Positions 8,166 through 16,781 of a stretch of DNA of 32,742 nucleotides are shown piece after piece. Position 1 is the stretch's first letter. Each line of letters starts with the position of its first letter. Under the pieces are notes generated by a model. The model worked only from the letters and a program-made list of their open reading frames with translations, searched no databases and was not told the origin of the DNA. The position numbers and the translations under genes were made by a program. Origin of the DNA: Bifidobacterium callimiconis (GTDB taxonomy: Bacteria; Actinomycetota; Actinomycetes; Actinomycetales; Bifidobacteriaceae). The DNA is taken from assembly GCF_003952005.1 (NCBI RefSeq), contig NZ_QXGJ01000015.1, forward strand, positions 1 to 32,742, in the 5' to 3' direction.

Positions 8166-9677
8166 TTACTTCGCGGCGGATTCGTCGGCATCCGCGGCGT
8201 CGGCGTCAAGCATCTCGTCCATCAGATTGCCGTCGATACGTCCGCGCACGTAGTACCAGCCGATGATCATGGCGATCACGACGACCACGAACAGGGCGAG
8301 CGTCCAACGACCGGACGCACTCGTCAGGTTGGAGATCACGACGATGGCGAAGAACAGCAGCGACACGTAGTTCGTGTACGGGGCGCCCGGCATACGGTAC
8401 TCGGGACGGGTCTCCTCGCCGGCCTTGACCTTCTTGAGGAACGCCAGATGCGTCACGAGGATCGACGCCCACGTGCCGGCGATGCCGATGCCGGCTAGGT
8501 TCATGATGATGTCGAACGCGTCGGACGGCAGAACGGCGTTGAGCACCACGCCGATCAGACCCAGCGCGGACGTGATGATGATGCCGCCGTACGGAATGTG
8601 ATGCTTGTTCATGCGCGCGGCGAACTTCGGGCCGGAGCCGGCGATGGCCATCGAGCGCAGCGTGCGGCCGGTGGCGTACAGACCGGCGTTCAGCGACGAC
8701 AGCGCGGCGGTGAGCACGACCACCTGGATCACGTCGCCCGCGTGCGGGATGCCGATGCCGGAGAAGAACGTGACGAACGGCGACTCGTTCGACGAGTACG
8801 CGGTGTACGGCAGCACGAGCGCCATGAGGATCACGGAACCCACGTAGAACACGAAGATGCGGATGATCATCGAATTGATGGCCTTGGGCAGCACCTCCTT
8901 GGCCTCCTTGGCCTCGCCGGCCGCGACGCCCACCATCTCGGTGCCGCCGAACGCGAACACCACGCCCAGCGTGAGGGCGAACACGGGCGCGATGCCCATC
9001 GGGAAGAAGCCGCCATGCTCGGTGATGTTGGCGATGCCGGCGTGCGTGTCACCCACCGGGGCGCCGGTGACGATCGCCCAGATGGCGATGACCATGAACG
9101 CGATGATCGTGAACACCTTGATCGCGGCGAACCAGAACTCGGCCTCGCCGAACATCTTCACGCTCATCATGTTGAGCACGAACACGAGGGCCAGCGCGCC
9201 CAGCGCGAGCAGCCACTGCGGAACGTCGGCGAACGCCTTCCAGTAGTGGAAGTACACGGCCACGGCGGTGATGTCGGCCATCACGGTGGTGGACCAGTCG
9301 AGGAAGAACATCCAACCGGTCACGTACGCGCCCTTCTCGCCCAGGAACTCACGGGCGTAGGAGACGAACGCGCCCGACGACGGACGGCGGATCGCCAGCT
9401 CGCCCAGCGCGCGCACCATCAGGAACGCGAAGATGCCGCAGATCGCGTACGCGATGGTCAGGCCGGCGCCGCCTTGCGCCAGACGGCCGCCCGCGCCAAG
9501 GAACAGGCCGGTGCCGATCGAGCCGCCGATGGCGATCATCTGGATGTGGCGGGGCTTGAGCTCCTTCGCGTAGCCGGCGTCGCTCTTGTCCTGCGCAACG
9601 GTGTGGGATTGGGACGCCTTGCCGGCGCCTTCGGAGGCGGGTTCGGCCACCTCCGTCTTCTCGGTCTTCTCACTCAT
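8166..9677 (-). CDS. Amino acid permease (APC family), probable asparagine permease
   Basis: Inner-membrane proton-coupled amino acid transporter, 503 aa, with about 12 hydrophobic helices. Residues 1-40 are a charged cytoplasmic tail; helix 1 carries the family signature IGGSIGTGLFLGAGG and is followed by GALVARALGELA-type residues. It resembles the amino-acid transporter subgroup containing AnsP, GabP, LysP and ProY. The downstream asparaginase gene (33 nt) argues for asparagine as substrate, by context only. The C-terminus is acidic and Ala-rich. Start ATG 9677; upstream AAGGACAGG is further away than an ideal Shine-Dalgarno. The 260 bp before it carry its promoter and palindrome array 2. 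Confidence 0.9.
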   Translation of the reverse strand: MSEKTEKTEVAEPASEGAGKASQSHTVAQDKSDAGYAKELKPRHIQMIAIGGSIGTGLFLGAGGRLAQGGAGLTIAYAICGIFAFLMVRALGELAIRRPSSGAFVSYAREFLGEKGAYVTGWMFFLDWSTTVMADITAVAVYFHYWKAFADVPQWLLALGALALVFVLNMMSVKMFGEAEFWFAAIKVFTIIAFMVIAIWAIVTGAPVGDTHAGIANITEHGGFFPMGIAPVFALTLGVVFAFGGTEMVGVAAGEAKEAKEVLPKAINSMIIRIFVFYVGSVILMALVLPYTAYSSNESPFVTFFSGIGIPHAGDVIQVVVLTAALSSLNAGLYATGRTLRSMAIAGSGPKFAARMNKHHIPYGGIIITSALGLIGVVLNAVLPSDAFDIIMNLAGIGIAGTWASILVTHLAFLKKVKAGEETRPEYRMPGAPYTNYVSLLFFAIVVISNLTSASGRWTLALFVVVVIAMIIGWYYVRGRIDGNLMDEMLDADAADADESAAK

Positions 9678-9869
9678 AATCGTTGATCCTGTCCTTCTTG
9701 TTCTTTTCGATTAGCGTTTCGGCGATCTTCCGATATCGGAGCGCCGATGCGCGTCAATCGATGCACGTCATGCGCTCTCTGCATGGCGCGATACGTGGCG
9801 CGCGTAATCGGTGAACATGATATGACGCTTAATGGTCAACCGGGTGAACACGCGGATCAGTGGATCGGC

Positions 9870-9905
9870 GGTGGACGTTGCGGTGGACGTTGCGGGGGAC
9901 GTGCA
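9870..9905. repeat. Three tandem copies of a 12-bp unit
   Basis: GGTGGACGTTGC is repeated exactly at 9870-9881 and 9882-9893, and a third, diverged copy (GGGGGACGTGCA-like) follows. It lies in the divergent region upstream of the permease gene, 30 bp before palindrome array 2. Function unknown. Confidence 0.75.
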
Positions 9906-9936
9906 GCCGCGGTGATCGTGGTGGCCGGCTTGTCCG

Positions 9937-10128
9937 GTGCGGGTACGTAAACGATGCGCAACGAACCCGCAGCGAGTACGGGCCTATACTGCGGGTTTGT
10001 CGATGAACTATGACGAACCCGCAGCGGGAGAACGGCCACACTGCGGGTTCGTTGACGTGGCGTGACGAACCCGCAGTGAGGACGACGCTTCGGTGCGGTT
10101 TTGTAGCGAACGCATGACGAACCTGCAC
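9937..10128. repeat. Palindrome array 2: four 36-bp units, 16-bp spacers
   Basis: Units at 9937-9972, 9989-10024, 10041-10076 and 10093-10128; unit length (36), spacer length (16) and period (52) are identical to array 1. Half-sites match CTGCGGGTTYGTCA, with the most divergence in the first and last units. The last unit begins GTGC and ends GCAC, so the outer pairing is kept despite base changes. It lies between the divergent permease and fprA genes, about 75 bp upstream of the fprA start. Confidence 0.95.
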
Positions 10129-10191
10129 CGAAACCGTGCAGACCGCGGCGGAAAGCCGGTTTCCCCTCTGTTCCGTAGGGCGGAAATGCGT

Positions 10192-10205
10192 TACCCTGTA
10201 ATGCG
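10192..10205 (+). promoter_or_regulatory. fprA -10 box, leaderless start
   Basis: TACCCT at 10192-10197 ends exactly 7 nt before the GTG start at 10205. There is no Shine-Dalgarno, so transcription probably begins on the start codon. Confidence 0.6.
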
Positions 10206-11659
10206 TGACTGACAATACGAACACCAATGAACTTCGCATCGCCGTGATCGGCTCCGGTCCGGCCGGCGTGTACTCCTCCGACATTCTGCTCAAGCAGCTC
10301 GCCAAGCGCAGCGAGGAACTGGGCCTGCCCGCCACCGCGCGCATCGACCTGTTCGAGAAGCTGCCCGTGCCGTTCGGTCTGGTCCGCTACGGCGTGGCCC
10401 CCGACCACCCCTCCATCAAGTTCATCGCCGGCGCCCTCGAGAAGACGCTCGACAATCCGAACATCCACCTGTACTGCGACGTCGAGTTCGGCAAGGACGT
10501 AACGCTCGACGAGCTGCTCGAGCGCTACGACGCCGTGCTGTTCGCCACCGGCGCCGTCAAGGACAAGCCGCTCGGCCTGCCCGGCTCCGATCTGGACGGC
10601 GTGTATGGCGCCGCCAAGTTCGTCGAATGGTACGACGGCTACCCCACGGGCGCCCGCGAATGGCCGCTCGAGGCGGAGAACGTGGCCGTGATCGGCGGCG
10701 GCAACGTGGCCATGGACGTGGCGCGCGAGCTCATGCGCAACGCCGACGATCTCAAGGCCAAGACCGACATCCCCGACAACGTGTACGAGGGCATCCAGAA
10801 CAACAAGGCCAAGGTGCTGCACCTGTTCATCCGTCGTGGCGTGGCCCAGGCCAAGTTCAGCGTGCAGGAGCTGCGCGAGATGGAGAAGCTGCCCGGCGTG
10901 CAGCTGATCATCAACGAGGACGACTTCGACCTCGACGACGAGACCATCGAGGTGGCCGGCAAGGACAAGCTCGCCCGCCAGATGGTCGAGGAGCTGTTCA
11001 CCATCCGTGAGATGGCCGAGGACATGGAAGACGACGGCGACGTGGACTACGAGGGCAACCCCGCCGACCGCAAGTACTATCTGCACTTCAACTCCGCTCC
11101 CACCGAGATCCTCGGCGAGGACGGCAAGGTGAAGGCCATCCGCGTGGAGAAGACCGAGACCAGCGCCGACGGCAAGATGACCCGTCTGGGCGAGTTCGAG
11201 GACTACCCGGTCGAGGCCGTGTACCACGCCATCGGCTACAAGCCCGCCACCGCCCCCGGCATCGCCTACGACGAGAAGGGCGCGCATCTGGCCAACGCGA
11301 ACGGCGACGGCCGTATCACCACCGAGGCCGACGGCGGCGAGGTGCGTCCGCGTCTGTACGCCACCGGTTGGGCCAAGCGTGGCCCGGTCGGTCTGATCGG
11401 CTCCACCAAGTCCGACGCGCTGATGATCGTGAACCACATGCTCGAGGACTTCTCCGCCGCGCCGGAGCACGGCCTGTTCGCCGCCGACCGCAACCCCGAG
11501 TCCATCGACGAGCTGCTCGCATCCAAGGGCATCCGTCCGATCGACTTCGCCGGTTGGAAGAAGATCGACGCGTTCGAGCGCGCCGAGGGTGCGAAGGAAG
11601 GCCGTGAGCACAAGAAGGTGATCGAGCCCGAGCAGATGCGCGCGCTCGCCCTCGACTGA
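10205..11659 (+). CDS. fprA: NADPH-ferredoxin reductase, FprA / adrenodoxin-reductase type
   Basis: FAD flavoenzyme passing electrons between NADP(H) and ferredoxin, 484 aa, typical length. The FAD-binding Rossmann motif is IAVIGSGPAGVYS at the N-terminus, then PVPFGLVRYGVAPDHP, the NADP-binding motif AVIGGGNVAMDVAR at about residues 159-172, and the late WAKRGPVGLIGSTKSDA segment found in mycobacterial FprA and adrenodoxin reductase. The start is GTG 10205, chosen because the reading frame and FAD motif begin there and a TANNNT -10 box lies 7 nt upstream. No ferredoxin gene is adjacent. The gene stands alone between palindrome array 2 and a 34-bp palindrome. Confidence 0.95.
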   Translation: MTDNTNTNELRIAVIGSGPAGVYSSDILLKQLAKRSEELGLPATARIDLFEKLPVPFGLVRYGVAPDHPSIKFIAGALEKTLDNPNIHLYCDVEFGKDVTLDELLERYDAVLFATGAVKDKPLGLPGSDLDGVYGAAKFVEWYDGYPTGAREWPLEAENVAVIGGGNVAMDVARELMRNADDLKAKTDIPDNVYEGIQNNKAKVLHLFIRRGVAQAKFSVQELREMEKLPGVQLIINEDDFDLDDETIEVAGKDKLARQMVEELFTIREMAEDMEDDGDVDYEGNPADRKYYLHFNSAPTEILGEDGKVKAIRVEKTETSADGKMTRLGEFEDYPVEAVYHAIGYKPATAPGIAYDEKGAHLANANGDGRITTEADGGEVRPRLYATGWAKRGPVGLIGSTKSDALMIVNHMLEDFSAAPEHGLFAADRNPESIDELLASKGIRPIDFAGWKKIDAFERAEGAKEGREHKKVIEPEQMRALALD

Positions 11660-11724
11660 GTCTCGACCGAGTCCATGACTGCGTTTGGGGATGAATCCGG
11701 GCGTGTGTGGGTATGACCATGCGT

Positions 11725-11758
11725 CCGTTCCTTAGTGTGAGCTCACACTAAGGAACGG
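11725..11758. promoter_or_regulatory. 34-bp perfect palindrome with TTAGTGTGA half-sites
   Basis: Uninterrupted palindrome: 11725-11741 is the reverse complement of 11742-11758. It contains TTAGTGTGA (11732-11740) and its inverse with a 2-bp gap (GC). It lies 65 nt after fprA and about 100 nt before the LysR gene. The same half-site recurs at 11796-11825 and 20447-20462, so an operator is more likely than a terminator; there is no T-tract. Confidence 0.8.
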
Positions 11759-11790
11759 GATCCCCAAAACGTTGCAATTCCAACACCTGC

Positions 11791-11856
11791 ATTTTTTAGT
11801 GTGATCACACTAAGGATCACACTAAAAAATGTGGGGATGGGATAGACTGGACGGCA
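11791..11856 (+). promoter_or_regulatory. lysR operator and leaderless promoter
   Basis: An 18-bp perfect palindrome at 11796-11813 (TTAGTGTGA inverted with no gap) is nested in a larger inverted repeat: 11791-11806 pairs exactly with 11815-11830 around 8 nt. A -10 box TAGACT at 11843-11848 ends 7 nt before ATG 11856, so the -35 position falls inside the repeat. A protein bound here would block the promoter; autoregulation by the adjacent LysR protein is the natural guess. Confidence 0.7.
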
Positions 11857-12851
11857 TGGCTGAACTGAACCCGCAATCGCTCGTAACCCTCTGGCAGATC
11901 GAGCGTTGCGGGTCTTTTTCTGCCGCGGCGAAGGCGCTCGGCTGGAGTCAGCCCGCCATCAGCCAGCAGGTGAAGAAACTCGAATCCCAGTGCGGCATGC
12001 AGCTCGTCACGCGTGCCGTGCGCGGCGTGGAACTTACGCCCGTGGGCGCCATGCTCGCCCGTCACGGCGAGGCGATCGCCGACTCGCTTGCCCAGGCGCA
12101 ACTGCAATTGAACGACTATCAGCGCGGCAGCTTCGCGCATCTGCGCATCGTCGCGCCGCCGTCGATCTGCTCCACGATCGTGGCGAAGACCGTGGTCAAG
12201 ATCAGCATGGCGAACGAAGCCGATGAGTCTTCCGGCATGGATCGTCGTGATCGACTCGAGGTCAGCCTCGCCCAGATGGAACCGCCGCAGGCCGTGGAAC
12301 AAGTGGGCAGCGGCGAGGCCGACGCGGCCATCATCTTCCGATACGGCACGCTGCCGCACTTCCTGCAGATCGACGAATCGTTGACATTCGAACCGCTCGG
12401 CGTCGATCCACTGCGACTGCTCGTGCGCAAGGCCAGCGATATCGGCCGCGCCTACGAAAAATCACGCGAAGCCGTGGACCTGACCGCGGCGCGAGGCGAA
12501 CACTGGATCGCCGGCTGCGCCACCTGCCGCGCGAATCTGCTCAAACTCGCCAGCCGCGCCGGATTCAAACCCGACATCCGCCACGCCACCGACGACTACT
12601 GGGCCACGCAGAACCTGGTCGAAATGGGCATGGGCGTCTCGCTCGTCCCCACGCTCGACACGAAACTGCATCTGCAGAGCGATCTGGTGGCATGCCCGAT
12701 CGCCGATGTGAACGCCAGCCGTCAGATCGGCATCCTCACGCGCGCGAACGATACGCGCGACTCGCTGCGACGACTGCGCGAGGAACTCACGCGCACCGCC
12801 CGCGGATATCTCAAGGATCACGTGACGTACGAACAGCCCGCGTTGGAGTAG
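11856..12851 (+). CDS. LysR-family transcriptional regulator
   Basis: DNA-binding regulator, 331 aa. Residues 10-70 form the winged helix-turn-helix (CGSFSAAAKALGWSQPAISQ, then VTRAVRGVELTPVG); the rest is the substrate-binding-protein-like effector domain, with a C-terminal half typical of the family (LVEMGMGVSLVP). Start ATG 11856 was chosen over an in-frame ATG at 11829 because the helix-turn-helix follows directly and the -10 box TAGACT lies 7 nt upstream; the earlier ATG lies inside the inverted repeat. The promoter is covered by TTAGTGTGA palindromes, suggesting autoregulation. Next downstream, 95 nt away on the same strand, is a MalY/PatB-type lyase, a possible target. The effector is unknown. 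Confidence 0.93.
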   Translation: MAELNPQSLVTLWQIERCGSFSAAAKALGWSQPAISQQVKKLESQCGMQLVTRAVRGVELTPVGAMLARHGEAIADSLAQAQLQLNDYQRGSFAHLRIVAPPSICSTIVAKTVVKISMANEADESSGMDRRDRLEVSLAQMEPPQAVEQVGSGEADAAIIFRYGTLPHFLQIDESLTFEPLGVDPLRLLVRKASDIGRAYEKSREAVDLTAARGEHWIAGCATCRANLLKLASRAGFKPDIRHATDDYWATQNLVEMGMGVSLVPTLDTKLHLQSDLVACPIADVNASRQIGILTRANDTRDSLRRLREELTRTARGYLKDHVTYEQPALE

Positions 12852-12946
12852 GTGGGCGCCGCGATAAGCGGATTGTGGAAGACCATAATCGGTTGGGGGA
12901 GTGTGGACCGTCACACGTCACGTCGTTCTCACGCACAATGGTCGGC

Positions 12947-14215
12947 ATGAGCATGGTGATGAATGACGACGTACTGATCGACGACTATGGGCACGACCGC
13001 GGCGAGCACGACCGCGGTTTCAGCGGATTCGACGCCGCGGCGATCGACCGGCAGAGCATGGCCGATCTTGAGACCGTCGGCTCCGACAAGTGGACCCGCT
13101 TCCCCGGCTGCATCGGCGCGTTCATCGCCGAAATGGACTTCGGACTCGCCCCCTGCGTGCAGCAGGCCGTCGCCGACGCTACCACACGCGGCTGCCTCGG
13201 CTACATCCCCGACCCGTGGAAGCATCGCGTGGCCGAATCCTGCGCACGCTGGCAGCGCGAACGCTACGGCTGGGACGTTGACCCCGCATGCATCCGCCCC
13301 GTGCCCGACATCCTCGAAGCGCTCGAGGTGTTCCTGCGCGAGATCGTGGGCGCCGGCAACTCGATCGTCGTGCCCACGCCCGCCTACATGCCGTTCCTCA
13401 GCGTGCCGCGCCTCTACAACATCGACGTGATCGAAGTGCCCATGCTGCGCGTGAGCGAACCCCGCCACTGCATCGACGGCTGGATGTTCGACTTCGACGG
13501 CCTCGAACGGGCCTTCGCGTCCGGCTGCCGCGCGCTCATGCTGTGCAATCCGCACAACCCGATCGGCAAGGTGCTCACCCGCGACGAACTGCTGCGCATC
13601 TCCGCGCTCGCCGAACGCTACGATGTCCGTATCTTCAACGACGAGATCCACGCGCCGTTCACGTACGACGATCATGAGCACGTGCCGTTCGCCGCGCTCA
13701 ACGAGACCACCGCGCGCCAGGCGTTCACCGCCACGAGCGCGTCGAAGTCGTTCAACATCGCCGGCACCAAGTGCGCGCAGGTGATCCTGACGAACCCCGA
13801 CGATCTGGACATGTGGATGGACCGCGCCGAATGGTCGGAGCATCAGACCGCCACGATCGGTGCGATCGCCACCACGGCCGCGTACGAGCACGGCGGCGCA
13901 TGGTTCGACGACATGCGCGCCTACCTCGACGAATCCGTGGCGTACGTGAACGAACAGATGCGCACGCGACTGCAGCGTGTGGGATACGTGCCGCCGCAGG
14001 GCACGTACATCGCGTGGCTCGACTTCTCGCCGCTGGGCATCGAGAATCCCGCCGACTACTTCTATAAGAACGCGCATGTGGCGCTCACCGACGGACGCGA
14101 GTGCGGCGAGTGCGGCGCGGGATGCGTGCGCATGAACTTCGCGATGCCGCATCCGCTGCTGCGCGAGTACTTCGATCGCATGGTCGAGGCGTTGGACGCG
14201 GACGGGCTGTTGTGA
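12947..14215 (+). CDS. MalY/PatB-family PLP-dependent C-S beta-lyase
   Basis: Cytoplasmic aminotransferase-fold enzyme of about 422 aa, expected to cleave cystathionine or cysteine conjugates to pyruvate, ammonia and a thiol. Seen: WIAEMDF-like segment (FIAEMDFGLAPCV) near residue 60, CNPHNPIGKVLTRDEL, NDEIHAPFTY, and the PLP lysine Lys267 in ATSASKSFNIAGTKC; the C-terminal NFAMPHPLL arginine/substrate region is also present. Starts at 12938, 12947, 12953 and 12959 are in frame; I chose 12947 because CACAAT (12934-12939) lies 7 nt before it as a possible -10. It may be a cystathionine beta-lyase in methionine synthesis or a sulfur-salvage lyase. The LysR gene just upstream may control it. Confidence 0.9.
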   Translation: MSMVMNDDVLIDDYGHDRGEHDRGFSGFDAAAIDRQSMADLETVGSDKWTRFPGCIGAFIAEMDFGLAPCVQQAVADATTRGCLGYIPDPWKHRVAESCARWQRERYGWDVDPACIRPVPDILEALEVFLREIVGAGNSIVVPTPAYMPFLSVPRLYNIDVIEVPMLRVSEPRHCIDGWMFDFDGLERAFASGCRALMLCNPHNPIGKVLTRDELLRISALAERYDVRIFNDEIHAPFTYDDHEHVPFAALNETTARQAFTATSASKSFNIAGTKCAQVILTNPDDLDMWMDRAEWSEHQTATIGAIATTAAYEHGGAWFDDMRAYLDESVAYVNEQMRTRLQRVGYVPPQGTYIAWLDFSPLGIENPADYFYKNAHVALTDGRECGECGAGCVRMNFAMPHPLLREYFDRMVEALDADGLL

Positions 14216-14341
14216 TGTGGGCGATGCGTGCCGTGCCGGTTGTGCTGGTTGTGCTGGTCGGGGCTGCGGCAAGTTTCGGCAACCGCGCATGTTCGCACCC
14301 GGTTTCCCCCGAATCTTCAGCAAACGTCCAGTCTGCATAAT

Positions 14342-14355
14342 TACGTTGAGTCCCA
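14342..14355 (+). promoter_or_regulatory. htpX -10 box, leaderless start
   Basis: TACGTT at 14342-14347 ends exactly 7 nt before ATG 14355. A second candidate, CATAAT at 14336-14341, would give a 7-nt leader. No Shine-Dalgarno is present. Confidence 0.5.
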
Positions 14356-15284
14356 TGGACCGTGAAATTCATGTGCGTGGTCACTTCAACGGCCTGAAAA
14401 CCACGCTCCTATTCGCGCTGATGTGGGCCATCATCATGCTCATATGGTGGCTCACCGGCGGTAGCCGAGGCACGCTTGGCCTATTCATATGCATAGGCCT
14501 GGCCACTACGTTCGTGTCCTACTGGTTCTCCGACAAGCTGGCCATCGCATCCATGCGCGCCCAGTGGGTGTCCGAGCAGGAGGCGCCGGGACTGTACCGC
14601 ATCGTGCGTGAACTGTCCGCGCGCGCCGGCAAGCCGATGCCGCGCATCTACATCGCGCCCACCATGAGCCCGAACGCGTTCGCCACGGGACGCAACGAAC
14701 GTCATGCGGCCGTCTGCTGCACGCAGGGTATTCTGCAGCTGCTCAACGAGCGTGAGATCCGCGGCGTGCTCGGCCACGAGCTTATGCACGTCTACAATCG
14801 TGACATTCTTACCGGTGCGATCGCGTCCGCCATGAGCACGGTGATCACGTACCTCGGGTATTCGCTGATGTATTTCGGCGGCAGCAGCGACGACGATCGT
14901 GAGAACGGCGGCGGCAATGTGCTTGGCCTGCTCGTGAGCATGATTCTGGCGCCGATCGGCGCTTCCCTGATTCAGATGGCCATCAGCCGCACGCGCGAGT
15001 TCGACGCGGACGAGGACGGCAGCCGACTGACCGGCGATCCGGAGGCGCTGGCGTCGGCGTTGAACAAGATCGAGTCCGGCGTGCAGATGGCGCCCATGGC
15101 GCAGACCGCCGGCACACAGAGCGTTTCCGCGCTGATGATCGCGAATCCGTTCACCGCGGAGGGGTTGAGCCGCCTGTTCTCCACACACCCGCCGACCAGC
15201 GAGCGCATCGCCCGTCTGATGCAGATGAGCCGCGAGCTGCGCGCCGCCGGAGCCGTTCCCGGCCAGCGCATCTCCCTGCACTGA
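14355..15284 (+). CDS. htpX: HtpX-type membrane zinc metalloprotease (M48)
   Basis: Membrane protease for quality control of membrane proteins, 309 aa, normal length for HtpX. The N-terminus has two hydrophobic helices (about residues 15-55), followed by the zinc motif HELMH (141-145), another hydrophobic pair around 155-210, and the third zinc ligand in EFDADEDGSRLTG. The C-terminal FSTHPPTSERIARL is the M48 signature. Start ATG 14355 was chosen because the protein aligns from MDREIH and a TANNNT -10 box lies 7 nt upstream; the open frame continues upstream but without family similarity. It follows the lyase gene by 139 nt but probably has its own promoter. Confidence 0.94.
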   Translation: MDREIHVRGHFNGLKTTLLFALMWAIIMLIWWLTGGSRGTLGLFICIGLATTFVSYWFSDKLAIASMRAQWVSEQEAPGLYRIVRELSARAGKPMPRIYIAPTMSPNAFATGRNERHAAVCCTQGILQLLNEREIRGVLGHELMHVYNRDILTGAIASAMSTVITYLGYSLMYFGGSSDDDRENGGGNVLGLLVSMILAPIGASLIQMAISRTREFDADEDGSRLTGDPEALASALNKIESGVQMAPMAQTAGTQSVSALMIANPFTAEGLSRLFSTHPPTSERIARLMQMSRELRAAGAVPGQRISLH

Positions 15285-15362
15285 GCGGGAACGGATTGGT
15301 CGCCTACCCTTGAAGGTCTCTGGCGGTCAAAGGCCGGTTGATCAGGGGCGAACGACTTTTGG

Positions 15363-16781
15363 TTATCGTGCGCCGAAGAGGGTTTTCATATCGATCAGTC
15401 GTATGGAATCGTCATGCTCGGCGAGGTTCCTGAGCGATTCGGTAAACCCGTTGAGTGAGAACAGGTAATACCACCGTTGTTCGCCCCGTAGCTGTGAACC
15501 CTTGCGCCGGAGCTCCTGCAATACGCGCATATCGATCGGCTGATTGCGGAATTTGCATTCTCCGAGTAGCAGACGGGTGCTGTCTCGGTTGCCGGCGACG
15601 ACATCGATTTCGTCCTTGCTGTTCCACCAGCGGCCAATGATGTTGGCGTGGAACGGCAAAGTGCCGGCGGCGTTGCAGCGACGCAGCCAGTCCGCGCACA
15701 TATGCTCGAATGCGCTAGCAGCAAAGGTGTGGAGTTGCGGCTCGATATCGTATCGGTACACTCCTCCGATATCGCCGAATTCTAAATTGGATCGGTTTGG
15801 GAATACGAATGCGAACCAAAACCGGAAGAAGTTGTCACTGATGTGGTAGAGACCACGCATGCCCTTGGAGAATTCCACGGTTTTTGCATTCGCGGGGAAT
15901 TCACGTTCCAGTAGGCCGACTTCGATGAGGTTGGCGATGTAGGTGCTGGCCTTCTGCGGGGAGAGCAGGGTCTTCTGCGCGATGTCGTTGAGTTGCGTGG
16001 CTCCCAATGCGACTGCCTGAATGATGCTGTTGTAGGTTGCGGTTTCACGGAATTCCTGATGCATGAGGAATTCGACTTCGCTATACAAGGCGGTGCCTTT
16101 GCGCAGGATGCGGTTTTCGATGTTCGTCTGGAGGTCGTCATCCGGGTCGAATTGCAGCAGGTAGTGGGGGATGCCTCCCAGGATCGCATAGGCAAGTGTC
16201 TTGTCTTCATCGGTATAGTCCGGGAGGAATGCGGTGGCGTCCCAGTAAGGCATGGGCTGCATTTTGAGAATGCCCGTGGCACGTCCGTACAGGGGTGATT
16301 TTTCGGAGAGTATTTCTTTTTCGATGAAGCTCATGGCGCTGCCGCACAGAATGATCATGATGTCCTCATGCTGCAGTGTACGATCCCAAAGGTTTTGCAG
16401 GACCGAGGGCAGTGACGGGTCGGACTTGACCAGATAGGGGAACTCATCGAAGATAACGAGTCGGCGACCGTTATCGTTCGAACTGTTGCGGGGAAGTGTA
16501 ACGAGATCGGACAGCGCGGTTTGCCAGTCGGGGTAGCGGTCGATATATCGGGCCGCCGGAGCTCCGGCGGCGAACATCTGCTTGGAGAATGCGGCGAGTT
16601 GTTCGTCTTTGGTGGCGGATTGCGCGGAAAAGAACAGATGCGGTTTCCCGGCGGCGAAATGCGCGAGAGTCTCGGTCTTCCCTACGCGTCGTCTGCCATA
16701 CATGATGACGAGCTGTGCTCGTTTATCGGCGTAACTGGATTCAAGATAGTCGAGTTCGTTGGCTCGTCCGATAAATCTCAT
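15363..16781 (-). CDS. AAA ATPase with C-terminal DUF234-like nuclease domain
   Basis: About 472 aa, of the archaeal-type ATPase_2 plus DUF234 arrangement. Residues 1-20 (MRFIGRANELDYLES) are the usual family start; Walker A is GRRRVGKT (29-36), Walker B RLVIFDEFPYLV, and a sensor-like IILCGSAMS follows. A winged-helix stretch lies in the middle (LNDIAQKTLLSPQKASTYI), and the C-terminal third carries KDEIDVVAG...LLLGECKF, which fits the D...ExK core of PD-(D/E)xK nucleases. Function in the family is not established. Base composition is more AT-rich than the neighbours and the gene sits 150 bp from tRNA-Gly, suggesting acquisition by transfer. Start ATG 16781 is preceded by CATAAT and by AT-rich palindromes; an in-frame TTG at 16832 is unlikely. 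Confidence 0.85.
   Translation of the reverse strand: MRFIGRANELDYLESSYADKRAQLVIMYGRRRVGKTETLAHFAAGKPHLFFSAQSATKDEQLAAFSKQMFAAGAPAARYIDRYPDWQTALSDLVTLPRNSSNDNGRRLVIFDEFPYLVKSDPSLPSVLQNLWDRTLQHEDIMIILCGSAMSFIEKEILSEKSPLYGRATGILKMQPMPYWDATAFLPDYTDEDKTLAYAILGGIPHYLLQFDPDDDLQTNIENRILRKGTALYSEVEFLMHQEFRETATYNSIIQAVALGATQLNDIAQKTLLSPQKASTYIANLIEVGLLEREFPANAKTVEFSKGMRGLYHISDNFFRFWFAFVFPNRSNLEFGDIGGVYRYDIEPQLHTFAASAFEHMCADWLRRCNAAGTLPFHANIIGRWWNSKDEIDVVAGNRDSTRLLLGECKFRNQPIDMRVLQELRRKGSQLRGEQRWYYLFSLNGFTESLRNLAEHDDSIRLIDMKTLFGAR

Noticed and set aside
11725..11758. fprA terminator
   Set aside because: The palindrome has no loop or T-tract and shares its half-site with operator sequences; kept as an operator candidate.
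14217..14354. N-terminal extension of HtpX from 14217
   Set aside because: The extension is low-complexity Gly/Ala/Cys, overlaps no known domain, and a -10 box lies inside it.
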